A DNA stretch of 7,478 nucleotides from Bacillota bacterium (GCA_023443705.1 JAEZTD010000326.1:1-7478), one strand, 5' to 3'; shown: positions 1 to 5,808, counted from the stretch's first letter. Translations and numbers: made by a program. Notes: a model not told the origin generated them from the letters alone.

Positions 1-34
1 AATATCATGTACCACAGGGAGTTGATTTTCGTCC

Positions 35-1048
35 ATGGACCCGGACAGTTGGCCTATAGCATCCCTACTCGTTTTAACCATCATTTTGAGCGGCCTGACG
101 TCATCCATTGAGATGAGCTTTAACGCGCTCAACCGCGTCCGCATTCGTAACAGCGCGGAAGACGGCGACAAACGCGCCCGCCGCGCTATTCTCATCCTCT
201 CCCGGTTTGAAGAAGCGCTCACGACAATTTTGATCGTCAACAACGTCCTCAGCATCGCTTCTGCATCGCTGATGACGGTTCTTGTCACGCGCCTCTGGGG
301 CAGCGGCGCGGTGGCTTGGGCGACCATTGTGCTGACGGTGGTGTTCTACATCTTCGCGGAGATGCTGCCCAAAACCGTGGCGCGCCGCCGCGCGGACGCC
401 ATCGCGCTAAATACGTCGGGCGTCCTCCTGTTCCTCATCCGCGCGTTGAAGCCCTTCGCCTTCCTGTTTACCAAGTGGGGCGAGATGATCTCCCGCCGCT
501 TCCCGGCGCCCGCGGATCCGTCCTTCACCGAGGACGAGCTGCACGACATCATCGAAACCATCGAAGACGAGGGCCTCCTGGGGCCCGACCAACAGGAGCT
601 TTTGCAGTCGGCCTTTGAGTTTGGCGCGATTTCCGCGCGGGACATCCTGATCCCCATGGAGAAGGTCGTCATGATCGATTCTTCCTCCACGCAGGACCAG
701 ATTGCCGACAAGCTCGCCGCCTATAAGTATTCGCGCTTCCCTGTATGGGACGAGCGCCGGGGCCGCGTGACCGGCATTTTGCAGGTCAACCGCTTTCTGA
801 CCGCGCGGCTCACGGGCAGCTACACGCGGCTGCGCTCCTTGATGATTCCGATACGAACCTACCGCGCCGACATGCACATCGACGACCTGATGACCCAGAT
901 GAACCAGCACCGAAGCCACATGGCGCTGATCGCCGACGAGACCGGGAATGTCTTGGGCATCGTCACCATGGAGGACATCCTGGAAGAACTGGTCGGCGAG
1001 ATCTACGACGAGAGCGACCCGGCGGCCGAGCCCGCCGCGGCGCTGTGA
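35..1048 (+). CDS. CNNM/CorC-family membrane protein (DUF21 + CBS pair), short form without CorC_HlyC domain
   Basis: A 337-residue membrane protein of the hemolysin-C/CorC (CNNM) family, whose members are linked to Mg2+ or other cation transport. An N-terminal DUF21/CNNM domain (about residues 8-150) holds hydrophobic segments near 8-21, 62-86 and 92-109. An acidic helix follows (FTEDELHDIIETIEDEG, 164-180), then a CBS pair (about 205-255 and 270-325). The family signatures are altered compared with the next gene: IVNN (67-70) where that gene has IGNN, and AEMLPK (108-113) where it has GEITPK. The protein ends just after the second CBS motif (VGEIYDE, 320-326) with an Ala/Pro-rich tail, so it lacks the usual C-terminal CorC_HlyC domain. 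ATG 35 is the first start after an in-frame TGA at 23-25. The nearest Shine-Dalgarno (AGGGAG, 16-21) is rather distant at 13 nt. The next gene begins 8 nt after the stop, so the two are probably co-transcribed. The family call is firm; the substrate is unknown. Confidence 0.92.
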   Translation: MDPDSWPIASLLVLTIILSGLTSSIEMSFNALNRVRIRNSAEDGDKRARRAILILSRFEEALTTILIVNNVLSIASASLMTVLVTRLWGSGAVAWATIVLTVVFYIFAEMLPKTVARRRADAIALNTSGVLLFLIRALKPFAFLFTKWGEMISRRFPAPADPSFTEDELHDIIETIEDEGLLGPDQQELLQSAFEFGAISARDILIPMEKVVMIDSSSTQDQIADKLAAYKYSRFPVWDERRGRVTGILQVNRFLTARLTGSYTRLRSLMIPIRTYRADMHIDDLMTQMNQHRSHMALIADETGNVLGIVTMEDILEELVGEIYDESDPAAEPAAAL

Positions 1049-1056
1049 GGTGCGGC

Positions 1057-2325
1057 ATGCTGATTGCGAACATCACGGCGATTCTCTTGCTCCTCGTGGT
1101 CTCGGCATCCTTCTCCGCGGGTGAAATCGCCTTCACGTCCCTGAACGCGCGGCGCCTGCGCCGCGCCGCCGAGGATGGCGATAAAAAAAGCGCGCTGGCG
1201 GTTCGGATTTACGACCACTTCGACGACGCGCTCTCCGCGATCCTGATCGGCAACAACCTGGTCAACATCGCCGCTTCTTCCGTGGCGACGGTTCTCGCCA
1301 TCGGTCTCGCGGGCGAAGCGGGCGCGGGCATCGCATCGATCGTCATGACGGTGCTCATCGTGCTCTTTGGCGAGATCACGCCGAAGATCCTGGCCAAGCG
1401 CAACTGTGACGCCTTCGCCCGGCAGGCTTCCTATCCGTTGCGGGCGATCATGCTGGCGCTGAAGCCGGCGGTCAAGGCATCGCTGTTCATCGTGGAGGCG
1501 CTTGCCCGGGCGCTGGGCGCGGGCGAAAAAGCCGGCCCGGCCATGACCGAAGAAGAGCTGACCGCCATCCTCGAGACTGCGGAGGACGAGGGCGTGATTG
1601 ACGAGGAGCGTACGGACCTCGTGCAGTCGGCGCTGGAGTTTGACGACCTGACCATCGGCCAGGTTCTGACGCCGCGCATCGACATGGTGGCCATCGACGT
1701 GGAGGACGACCTGGACGATGCGCTCAGAACCGTGATTGAGTCCCAATACTCGCGCATCCCGGTCTATGAGGACACCATCGACAACATCATCGGCATCCTT
1801 CACGTCAACCAGTTTCTGCGGGCGCTGGACAAGGGCACGACGATAGAACTTAAAAAGCTCCTGATGCCGCCACTTGTATTGCACAAAACGATGAAGCTGG
1901 ACGATGCGCTGAAAATGATGCAGCGGGCGCGTACCCATATCGCGGTGGTCGCCGACGAGTACGGCGGCACGATGGGCATCATCACGCTGGAGGACCTTCT
2001 GGAGCAGTTGGTGGGCGAGATCTGGGACGAAAACGACGACATCCTGGAGCCCTGCGTCGAGGTGGGTGAAAACCTGTACGAATGCAGCGGGCTGATGGGG
2101 CTGCACGACTTCTTCGACGAGGTCGACTACGACGGCAAGAACTTCGAAAGCGAGTACACCACGCTGGGCGGATGGGCCGTCGAGATGCTGGATGCACAGC
2201 CGGAAGTGGGGCGCTCCTTTGATTACGACACGCTTCACGTCACCGTTGAGAAGATGGACGGCGTGCGCGTCGACAAGCTTCGTGTGGCGGTCGACCGTCC
2301 GACCGACGATTTTCACGGCTTTTGA
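1057..2325 (+). CDS. CNNM/CorC-family transporter, full length (DUF21 + CBS pair + CorC_HlyC)
   Basis: A 422-residue homologue of the preceding protein with the complete domain order of the family. The DUF21/CNNM membrane domain (about 1-150) carries the typical motifs SAGEIAF (20-26), IGNNLVN (64-70) and FGEITPK (104-110). An acidic connector follows (MTEEELTAILETAEDEG, 163-179), then two CBS motifs (about 202-255 and 268-325). The C-terminal CorC_HlyC domain (about 334-412) includes the recognisable TLGGW (369-373) and a VEKMDG..V..LRV ending. The family is associated with Mg2+ (and possibly Co2+ or Na+) transport or efflux at the plasma membrane, with the CBS pair as a nucleotide-sensing module; that role is family knowledge, not visible here. 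I chose ATG 1057 because GAGG at 1047-1050 lies 6 nt upstream. An in-frame GTG at 1045 overlaps the previous stop and would add 4 residues, but has no better ribosome site. The open frame extends upstream to 745 only as a shadow of the first gene. An intrinsic terminator follows closely. Confidence 0.95.
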   Translation: MLIANITAILLLLVVSASFSAGEIAFTSLNARRLRRAAEDGDKKSALAVRIYDHFDDALSAILIGNNLVNIAASSVATVLAIGLAGEAGAGIASIVMTVLIVLFGEITPKILAKRNCDAFARQASYPLRAIMLALKPAVKASLFIVEALARALGAGEKAGPAMTEEELTAILETAEDEGVIDEERTDLVQSALEFDDLTIGQVLTPRIDMVAIDVEDDLDDALRTVIESQYSRIPVYEDTIDNIIGILHVNQFLRALDKGTTIELKKLLMPPLVLHKTMKLDDALKMMQRARTHIAVVADEYGGTMGIITLEDLLEQLVGEIWDENDDILEPCVEVGENLYECSGLMGLHDFFDEVDYDGKNFESEYTTLGGWAVEMLDAQPEVGRSFDYDTLHVTVEKMDGVRVDKLRVAVDRPTDDFHGF

Positions 2326-2340
2326 TATTTATTTCACGAT

Positions 2341-2364
2341 AAAGCCCGCGAAAGCGGGTTTTTT
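2341..2364 (+). terminator. Rho-independent terminator of the tandem CorC-like operon
   Basis: A CCCGC (2345-2349) / GCGGG (2354-2358) stem closes a GAAA tetraloop and is followed at once by six T (2359-2364). The stem can be extended by pairing AAAG at 2341-2344 with the T run (one G-U). It lies 15 nt after the stop of the second transporter gene and 12 nt before the next promoter, which cleanly separates the two transcription units. Confidence 0.93.
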
Positions 2365-2376
2365 CATGCCCGCTTG

Positions 2377-2405
2377 TTGACAGGGGCTTGGCCAGTTTCT
2401 ATAAT
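2377..2405 (+). promoter_or_regulatory. Perfect-consensus housekeeping promoter for the orphan membrane protein
   Basis: TTGACA (2377-2382) and TATAAT (2400-2405) are separated by exactly 17 nt, so both hexamers and the spacing match the sigma70/sigma-A consensus. The predicted start of transcription is near 2411-2413. That leaves only about 16-18 nt before the GTG start codon at 2429. I see no obvious operator palindrome around it. Confidence 0.9.
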
Positions 2406-2411
2406 GTGATC

Positions 2412-2432
2412 GGGAGTAACATGGGACGGTGA
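2412..2432 (+). promoter_or_regulatory. Short leader: Shine-Dalgarno and 3-codon ORF overlapping the GTG start
   Basis: GGGAG at 2412-2416 is the only good ribosome site in the leader and lies almost at the predicted 5' end of the mRNA. Downstream of it, ATG GGA CGG TGA (2421-2432) forms a three-codon reading frame. Its stop overlaps the GTG start (2429) of the 226-residue protein as GTGA. GGGAG is 4 nt from that ATG and 12 nt from the GTG, so both are imperfectly placed. An alternative start for the protein is the in-frame ATG at 2441, which lacks a clear ribosome site. Whether the mini-ORF is translated is unknown. Confidence 0.4.
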
Positions 2433-3109
2433 ATGTACGGATGTCGATTTCGCGCAGGCGTGGAATTTGGCTTGCGGCGGCACTGATCGCGCTGGCATGG
2501 GTTCTTTTTCAACTGGACAGGCTCCAGGCGGCGGATGCCATGGAGGTCTCTTCCGGCATGGGCGGCTTTGGGATCGGCACAAAGGGCTTCCTTCTCCTCA
2601 TTGATTATGTCGCCCTTGCGGCGCTGGCGGCGTTTCTCCTCCCGGCCGGATGGATCGGCGTTCGGAACATGCTCCGACAGTCGCGCTTTGTACGCGAAGC
2701 CAATCGTACATCTTCATGCGGCCAGGCCTACGCCGTGGTTGCCGTGACGGCAACGGGGTTTGCCCGGCTTACCAACCGGCGGCGCACCGGCGCGCTGAAC
2801 AGCCTCAGGCGCTACCTTGACGGCGTTGCAGAGCCGAGCGAGCGCTACGCACAGCTGAGCCGGTACGCTTTTGCGCTGCTTTTGCGCTGCGAAGACCTCG
2901 AGGCTTTTGAAAAGCGGCTGGCCATCCTCGAGCAGGACACCGGCTTTCTGTTCATGGCCTCCCATCCGGGGAAGCGCCTCGGCGCGCAGGTGTCCGCCTG
3001 CCCGATAGACAAAGCCCACGGCGCGGCCAAAGCCCTGCGGCGCGCCCTGTCTGCATCCCGCGGCGCGCAGCCTTTGAAGGGTGCCGGGCAGAACGAAAAG
3101 GGCGCCTGA
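2429..3109 (+). CDS. Unrecognised membrane protein with two transmembrane segments and a soluble C-terminal domain
   Basis: A 226-residue protein (GTG start; 222 residues if ATG 2441 is used) that I cannot assign to a family. A basic N-terminus (RRR at 9-11) precedes a first hydrophobic segment (about 13-29). A short loop with a Gly-rich patch (42-50) follows, then a second hydrophobic segment (about 53-78). The rest (80-226) is soluble, rich in Arg and Ala and mostly helical in appearance, with cysteines at 97, 154 and 191. The positive-inside rule suggests that both ends are cytoplasmic, with about 22 residues outside. The first segment lacks a convincing signal-peptidase site, so it is more likely an anchor. 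The gene has its own very strong promoter. L-asparaginase follows after 34 nt with no visible terminator or strong promoter between, so co-transcription is likely. That it is a real gene is supported by the promoter, the membrane-protein composition and the tight spacing. Function unknown. Confidence 0.78.
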   Translation: MNVRMSISRRRGIWLAAALIALAWVLFQLDRLQAADAMEVSSGMGGFGIGTKGFLLLIDYVALAALAAFLLPAGWIGVRNMLRQSRFVREANRTSSCGQAYAVVAVTATGFARLTNRRRTGALNSLRRYLDGVAEPSERYAQLSRYAFALLLRCEDLEAFEKRLAILEQDTGFLFMASHPGKRLGAQVSACPIDKAHGAAKALRRALSASRGAQPLKGAGQNEKGA

Positions 3110-3143
3110 GCGGCGCATGCTTGATTGGAACGGATGAGCGAAC

Positions 3144-4136
3144 ATGAATATTCTCCTCATTACCACCGGCGGTACGATTGCCGCCGTGCCCACCCCGGAA
3201 GGGCTCGCGCCCGACGCGCAGGGCGGCGCGCTGCCCGCAGCGCTTAGCCTGGTTGACGGCCGATACGAAATTAGGCACATCCCGCTGTTCAGCATCGACA
3301 GCGCCAACATGCAGCCCGAGGAGTGGCGCGAAATCGCCCGGTGCGTGTACGAAAACGCCGCAGGGCATGACGGCGTCGTCATCACCCACGGCACCGATAC
3401 GATGGCGTACACCGCGTCGGCGCTCACGTTCATGCTCCCGGGGCTAAAGCTGCCGGTGGTCTTGACCGGATCGCAGTTGCCCGCCTCCCACCCGCTCACA
3501 GACGCGCTGGAAAACCTGCGCCTGGCGTTTGAGATGGCGGCCACCGGCGCGCCGGGGGTCTTCATCGCCTTTGACCGGCAGGTCATGCTGGGTGCGCGGG
3601 CCGTCAAGGTACGCACCACCGGTTTCCGCGCCTTCGAAAGCGTCAACCTGCCGCCGGTCGCTATGGTGGACGGCGAAGGACTGACCCTCCGGCACGAACT
3701 TCTCCCCCGCTATTCAGGACCTTTGTCGCTTCAAAGCAATCTGTGCAACGATGTGTTTCTTTTAAAGTTGACGCCCGGCTTCCAGCCGGAGTTTCTGGAC
3801 GCGCTGGGCGCGATGCACTACCGCGGCGTGGTCATCGAGGCCTTCGGCGCGGGCGGACTGCACTTCATCCGCAGAAACCTCGTGGAGCCGCTGGAACGCC
3901 TCATCAAGAGCGGCACGGCGGTGGCGGTATCGAGCCAATGCCTCTATGAGCGAAGCGATTTCTCCCTCTACCAGACTGGGCGCAAGGTCATTGACGCCGG
4001 GGTGATCCAGTGCTATGACATGACCACCGAAGCCGCCGTCACCAAGCTCAAATGGGCGCTGGGGCAGACGGAGTCGCTGGAAGAGGTTCGCAGAATGTTC
4101 GCCATCAGCTACGCCGGGGAGATTACGCTGCCGTGA
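3144..4136 (+). CDS. ansA: L-asparaginase, type I (cytoplasmic AnsA-like)
   Basis: A 330-residue asparaginase that hydrolyses L-asparagine to aspartate and ammonia. The two family signatures are intact: TTGGTIA (7-13), with the nucleophilic Thr at 11, and THGTDTM (81-87), with the second catalytic Thr 84 and Asp 85. The matching catalytic Lys is K155 (ARAVKVR), and DSANM (52-56) fits the substrate-binding segment. There is no signal peptide and the length is close to E. coli AnsA (338), so the enzyme should be cytoplasmic. In E. coli AnsA, an allosteric Asn site uses an Arg and a Cys about 33 residues apart. By my hand alignment the Cys is kept (C266 in SSQC) but the Arg position is Glu (E232 in IEAFGAGG), so regulation may differ. 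The ATG at 3144 has a modest ribosome site (GGATGAG, 3132-3138). The gene lies 34 nt after the orphan membrane protein and probably shares its transcript. It converges on glyA across a hairpin-rich gap. Confidence 0.95.
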   Translation: MNILLITTGGTIAAVPTPEGLAPDAQGGALPAALSLVDGRYEIRHIPLFSIDSANMQPEEWREIARCVYENAAGHDGVVITHGTDTMAYTASALTFMLPGLKLPVVLTGSQLPASHPLTDALENLRLAFEMAATGAPGVFIAFDRQVMLGARAVKVRTTGFRAFESVNLPPVAMVDGEGLTLRHELLPRYSGPLSLQSNLCNDVFLLKLTPGFQPEFLDALGAMHYRGVVIEAFGAGGLHFIRRNLVEPLERLIKSGTAVAVSSQCLYERSDFSLYQTGRKVIDAGVIQCYDMTTEAAVTKLKWALGQTESLEEVRRMFAISYAGEITLP

Positions 4137-4157
4137 TTCTTGCCCAGTAAATGTTTC

Positions 4158-4181
4158 AGCCGCCGGCGAATGCCGGCGGCT
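4158..4181. repeat. Palindrome copy 1 (REP-like), 10-bp perfect stem
   Basis: AGCCGCCGGC (4158-4167) and GCCGGCGGCT (4172-4181) form a perfect 10-bp stem around a GAAT loop, 21 nt after the asparaginase stop. Only two T follow, so it is a poor intrinsic terminator. The same palindrome recurs at 4377-4402 in the same orientation with one base change, which suggests a repeated element rather than a chance stem. Confidence 0.75.
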
Positions 4182-4188
4182 TCGGCCG

Positions 4189-4211
4189 TCGAAAACCTGC
4201 GGCTTTTTCGA
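4189..4211. repeat. Imperfect hairpin with T run in its 3' arm
   Basis: TCGAAAA (4189-4195) pairs with TTTTCGA (4205-4211), and CC/GG extend it inside with a bulge. The T run lies inside the stem rather than after it, so this is not a normal terminator. It could instead let the preceding GC-rich stem (4158-4181) be followed by a weak U stretch at 4204-4208, some 22 nt downstream. Confidence 0.35.
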
Positions 4212-4231
4212 TGCAATGAGGAAAACCTGCG
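4191..4231. repeat. 11-nt direct repeat pair, 30-nt period
   Basis: GAAAACCTGCG occurs at 4191-4201 and again at 4221-4231, 30 nt apart start to start. The first copy lies in the 5' arm and loop of the 4189-4211 hairpin. The second runs into the 5' arm of the 4231-4268 hairpin. Significance is unknown. Confidence 0.55.
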
Positions 4232-4268
4232 TGCGCCTGAAATCCTGACGGACTTCCGGGTGGCGCAC
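4231..4268. repeat. Inverted repeat with internal stem
   Basis: GTGCGCC (4231-4237) pairs with GGCGCAC (4262-4268). Inside, GAA/TTC (4239-4241, 4254-4256) and TCC/GGA (4243-4245, 4250-4252) continue the helix around a TGAC loop, with an asymmetric internal loop at 4257-4261. No T run follows. Confidence 0.6.
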
Positions 4269-4282
4269 TGACCGAAGGTATT

Positions 4283-4318
4283 GTTTCTGCCTCCAGTGTC
4301 CCCACTGGTGGCAGAAAC
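4283..4318. repeat. Long hairpin, 16 of 17 base pairs
   Basis: GTTTCTGCC (4283-4291) pairs with GGCAGAAAC (4310-4318), and CCAGTG (4293-4298) pairs with CACTGG (4303-4308). A single T-T mismatch (4292/4309) separates the two helices, and a 4-nt loop (4299-4302) closes them. This is the longest near-perfect stem in the gap. Neither strand shows a T run after it. The tight loop favours an RNA hairpin over a protein-binding operator. Confidence 0.8.
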
Positions 4319-4376
4319 CGTTGGCGTACACACCGCCGGGAACCAAAAAACCCTATGGAGACTTTGATGATGGTCT

Positions 4377-4402
4377 GAGCCGCCGGCGAATGCCAGCGGC
4401 TC
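4377..4402. repeat. Palindrome copy 2 (REP-like), 11-bp stem
   Basis: GAGCCGCCGGC (4377-4387) faces GCCAGCGGCTC (4392-4402) around the same GAAT loop as copy 1. The single mismatch (C4384/A4395) becomes a G-U pair in RNA made from the minus strand, so the stem is intact only in transcripts running out of glyA. On the plus strand five T (4406-4410) follow 3 nt after the stem, so a weak plus-strand terminator is also possible. Confidence 0.75.
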
Positions 4403-4438
4403 AAGTTTTTCCTCTGCGAGTTTTAACTCACGGAATCT

Positions 4439-4478
4439 TTGGCGGGATCCGGGGCGTTGCCCCGGATCCCGTCGCCAA
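4439..4478. repeat. Very strong hairpin at the glyA stop codon
   Basis: GGGATCCGGGGC (4444-4455) and GCCCCGGATCCC (4459-4470) form a perfect 12-bp stem around a 3-nt loop. Outside it, TTGGC (4439-4443) pairs with GCCAA (4474-4478) across a 3-nt bulge. The outer arm directly abuts the glyA stop codon (4479-4481). In the glyA transcript the stem is followed by AAAGATTCC rather than a U tract, so it is more likely an mRNA 3'-end stabiliser, a U-independent terminator or a repeat than a standard terminator. Confidence 0.8.
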
Positions 4479-5732
4479 TCAATCGATGGTGCCACCCTCG
4501 TACAGCGGGAATTTCTCGCACAGCGCGATGACCTCTTTTTTGACCTCTGGAATGGCATCCTCGCCTTTTTCGGTCAGGCGCGCGATGAACCCGGCGATCT
4601 TTTCCATCTCCGCTTCTTTCATGCCTCGGCTGGTAACGGCGGGCGTACCCACGCGGATGCCGCTGGTGACGAACGGGCTGAGGGTCTCAAAGGGCACGGT
4701 GTTCTTGTTGACGGTCACGTTCGCGCGGACGAGGAGCCCTTCCAGCTCTTTTCCGGTACGGCCGGTGCCGGTAAGGTTGATGAGCATCATGTGATTGTCG
4801 GTGCCACCGGAGACCAGCCGAAGCCCCTTCGCGGTCAGCGCCTCGGCCAGCGCCCTGGCGTTTTTGACGATCTGGTGCTGGTAGGCTTTGAAGTCCTCCC
4901 CTGCCGCTTCCTTAAAGCACACGGCCTTCGCCGCGATGATGTGCATCAGCGGCCCGCCCTGCGTGCCGGGGAAGATGGCCTTGTCGATGGCCTTGGCGTA
5001 GGGTTCCCGGCAAAGGATCATACCGCCCCGCGGGCCGCGCAGCGTTTTGTGGGTGGTGGTGGTGACAATGTCGGCGTAGGGTACCGGGCTCATGTGTTCG
5101 CCCGCCGCGACGAGGCCGGCGATGTGTGCCATGTCCACCATCAAAAGCGCACCGCACGCGTCCGCGATCTCGCGGAAGGCCTTGAAATCAAGGGCGCGGG
5201 GGTAGGCGCTGGCACCGGCGACAATCAGCTTGGGCTTTACTTCAAGCGCCTGTTTTTTGAGCGCATCGTAATCGATGGTCTCGTCGCACTCCCGCACGCC
5301 GTAGGCTACGAAGTTGTAGAGCTTGCCGGACATGTTCACCGGGCTGCCGTGGGTCAGATGGCCGCCGTGGGACAGGTTCATGCCCAGCACCGTGTCGCCC
5401 GGCTCCAGAAGGGCAAAGTACACCGCCAGGTTCGCCTGCGCGCCAGAATGGGGCTGCACGTTGGCATGCTCCGCGCCGAAGAGCTGGCAGGCGCGGTCGC
5501 GGGCCATGTTTTCTACAATGTCCACGCACTCGCAGCCGCCGTAGTAGCGCTTTCCGGGGTAACCTTCCGCGTATTTGTTGGTCAGGTGCGAGCCCATCGC
5601 GGCCAGCACCGCCGGGCTGACGAAGTTTTCGGAGGCGATCAGTTCAATGTGCTGACGCTGCCGGTTTAGTTCGAGCTGCATGGCCTCGGCCGTCTCCGGG
5701 TCGGCCGCGCGGATGGTTCGAAAATCGATCAT
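4479..5732 (-). CDS. glyA: Serine hydroxymethyltransferase (GlyA)
   Basis: A PLP-dependent cytoplasmic enzyme that interconverts serine plus tetrahydrofolate with glycine plus 5,10-methylene-tetrahydrofolate, a main source of one-carbon units. With the start chosen here it is 417 residues, the same length as E. coli GlyA. The PLP lysine is K229 in TTTTHKTLRGPRGG (224-237). D200 and H203 of VDMAHIAGL (cofactor ring contacts) and R360 of SGIRVGTPA (substrate carboxylate) are present. So are the N-terminal IELIASENF (29-37) and YAEGYPGKRYYGG (54-66) signatures. An upstream in-frame ATG (first base 5747) would add five residues, but GGAGGG at 5745-5740 lies inside that extension, 7 nt before ATG 5732, and is much better placed. 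The gene is transcribed divergently from clpB and ends against a strong hairpin, converging with the asparaginase gene. It is probably a single-gene unit. Confidence 0.97.
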   Translation of the reverse strand: MIDFRTIRAADPETAEAMQLELNRQRQHIELIASENFVSPAVLAAMGSHLTNKYAEGYPGKRYYGGCECVDIVENMARDRACQLFGAEHANVQPHSGAQANLAVYFALLEPGDTVLGMNLSHGGHLTHGSPVNMSGKLYNFVAYGVRECDETIDYDALKKQALEVKPKLIVAGASAYPRALDFKAFREIADACGALLMVDMAHIAGLVAAGEHMSPVPYADIVTTTTHKTLRGPRGGMILCREPYAKAIDKAIFPGTQGGPLMHIIAAKAVCFKEAAGEDFKAYQHQIVKNARALAEALTAKGLRLVSGGTDNHMMLINLTGTGRTGKELEGLLVRANVTVNKNTVPFETLSPFVTSGIRVGTPAVTSRGMKEAEMEKIAGFIARLTEKGEDAIPEVKKEVIALCEKFPLYEGGTID

Positions 5733-5739
5733 GGCGTAT

Positions 5740-5745
5740 CCCTCC
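5740..5745 (-). promoter_or_regulatory. Ribosome binding site that decides the glyA start
   Basis: Read on the minus strand, GGAGGG (5745-5740) is separated by 7 nt from the ATG at 5732. The alternative ATG at 5747 has only AGAAGG one nucleotide upstream, which is too close to work well. This favours the shorter, 417-residue protein. Confidence 0.85.
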
Positions 5746-5779
5746 ATACCTTCTGATGCGCTAAAATTCCGTTCTTCTC

Positions 5780-5808
5780 ACTATACATGCTTTTGGCCCG
5801 CCGTTCAA
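5780..5808 (-). promoter_or_regulatory. glyA promoter
   Basis: On the minus strand, TTGAAC (5808-5803) and TATAGT (5785-5780) are separated by 17 nt and resemble the sigma-A consensus well. Transcription would begin near 5773, giving a leader of about 40 nt. No purine or glycine riboswitch fits in that length. Confidence 0.75.

Larger units (their letters stand above)
4137..4478. other. Gene-free, hairpin-rich intergenic region between convergent genes
   Basis: About 340 bp between the stops of the asparaginase gene (+) and glyA (-). I see no credible protein gene: open frames crossing it have no family features and are shadows or chance. It holds at least five distinct inverted repeats (4158-4181, 4231-4268, 4283-4318, 4377-4402, 4439-4478), a short palindrome (4418-4429), a weaker hairpin (4189-4211) and an 11-nt direct repeat. 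None of the strong stems is followed directly by a classical T run on either strand. It may be a cluster of repeat elements, a structured RNA, or an unusual pair of terminators. Confidence 0.8.

Noticed and set aside
745..1056. N-terminal extension of the second CorC-like protein
   Set aside because: The frame is open but overlaps the first gene and is Arg/Pro/His-rich. The family N-terminus and a ribosome site point to ATG 1057.
1003..2316. 437-codon open frame on the minus strand
   Set aside because: It is fully antisense to the canonical CorC-like gene. The protein is rich in His, Arg, Val and Asp with no recognisable fold, as expected from the complement of a GC-rich gene.
2714..3646. 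310-codon open frame on the minus strand
   Set aside because: It lies antisense to the 226-residue protein and the asparaginase gene, shows no domain or hydrophobic pattern, and has low-complexity Arg/Ala/Gly composition typical of GC-rich shadows.
4158..4181. Intrinsic terminator of the asparaginase gene
   Set aside because: The stem is strong but only two T follow it, so I list it as a repeat rather than a terminator.
4137..4478. CRISPR array or attachment site
   Set aside because: There are no regularly spaced identical repeats with unique spacers, and no tRNA or integrase nearby.
4791..5669. 292-codon open frame on the plus strand
   Set aside because: It is antisense to glyA, which is unmistakable on the other strand.
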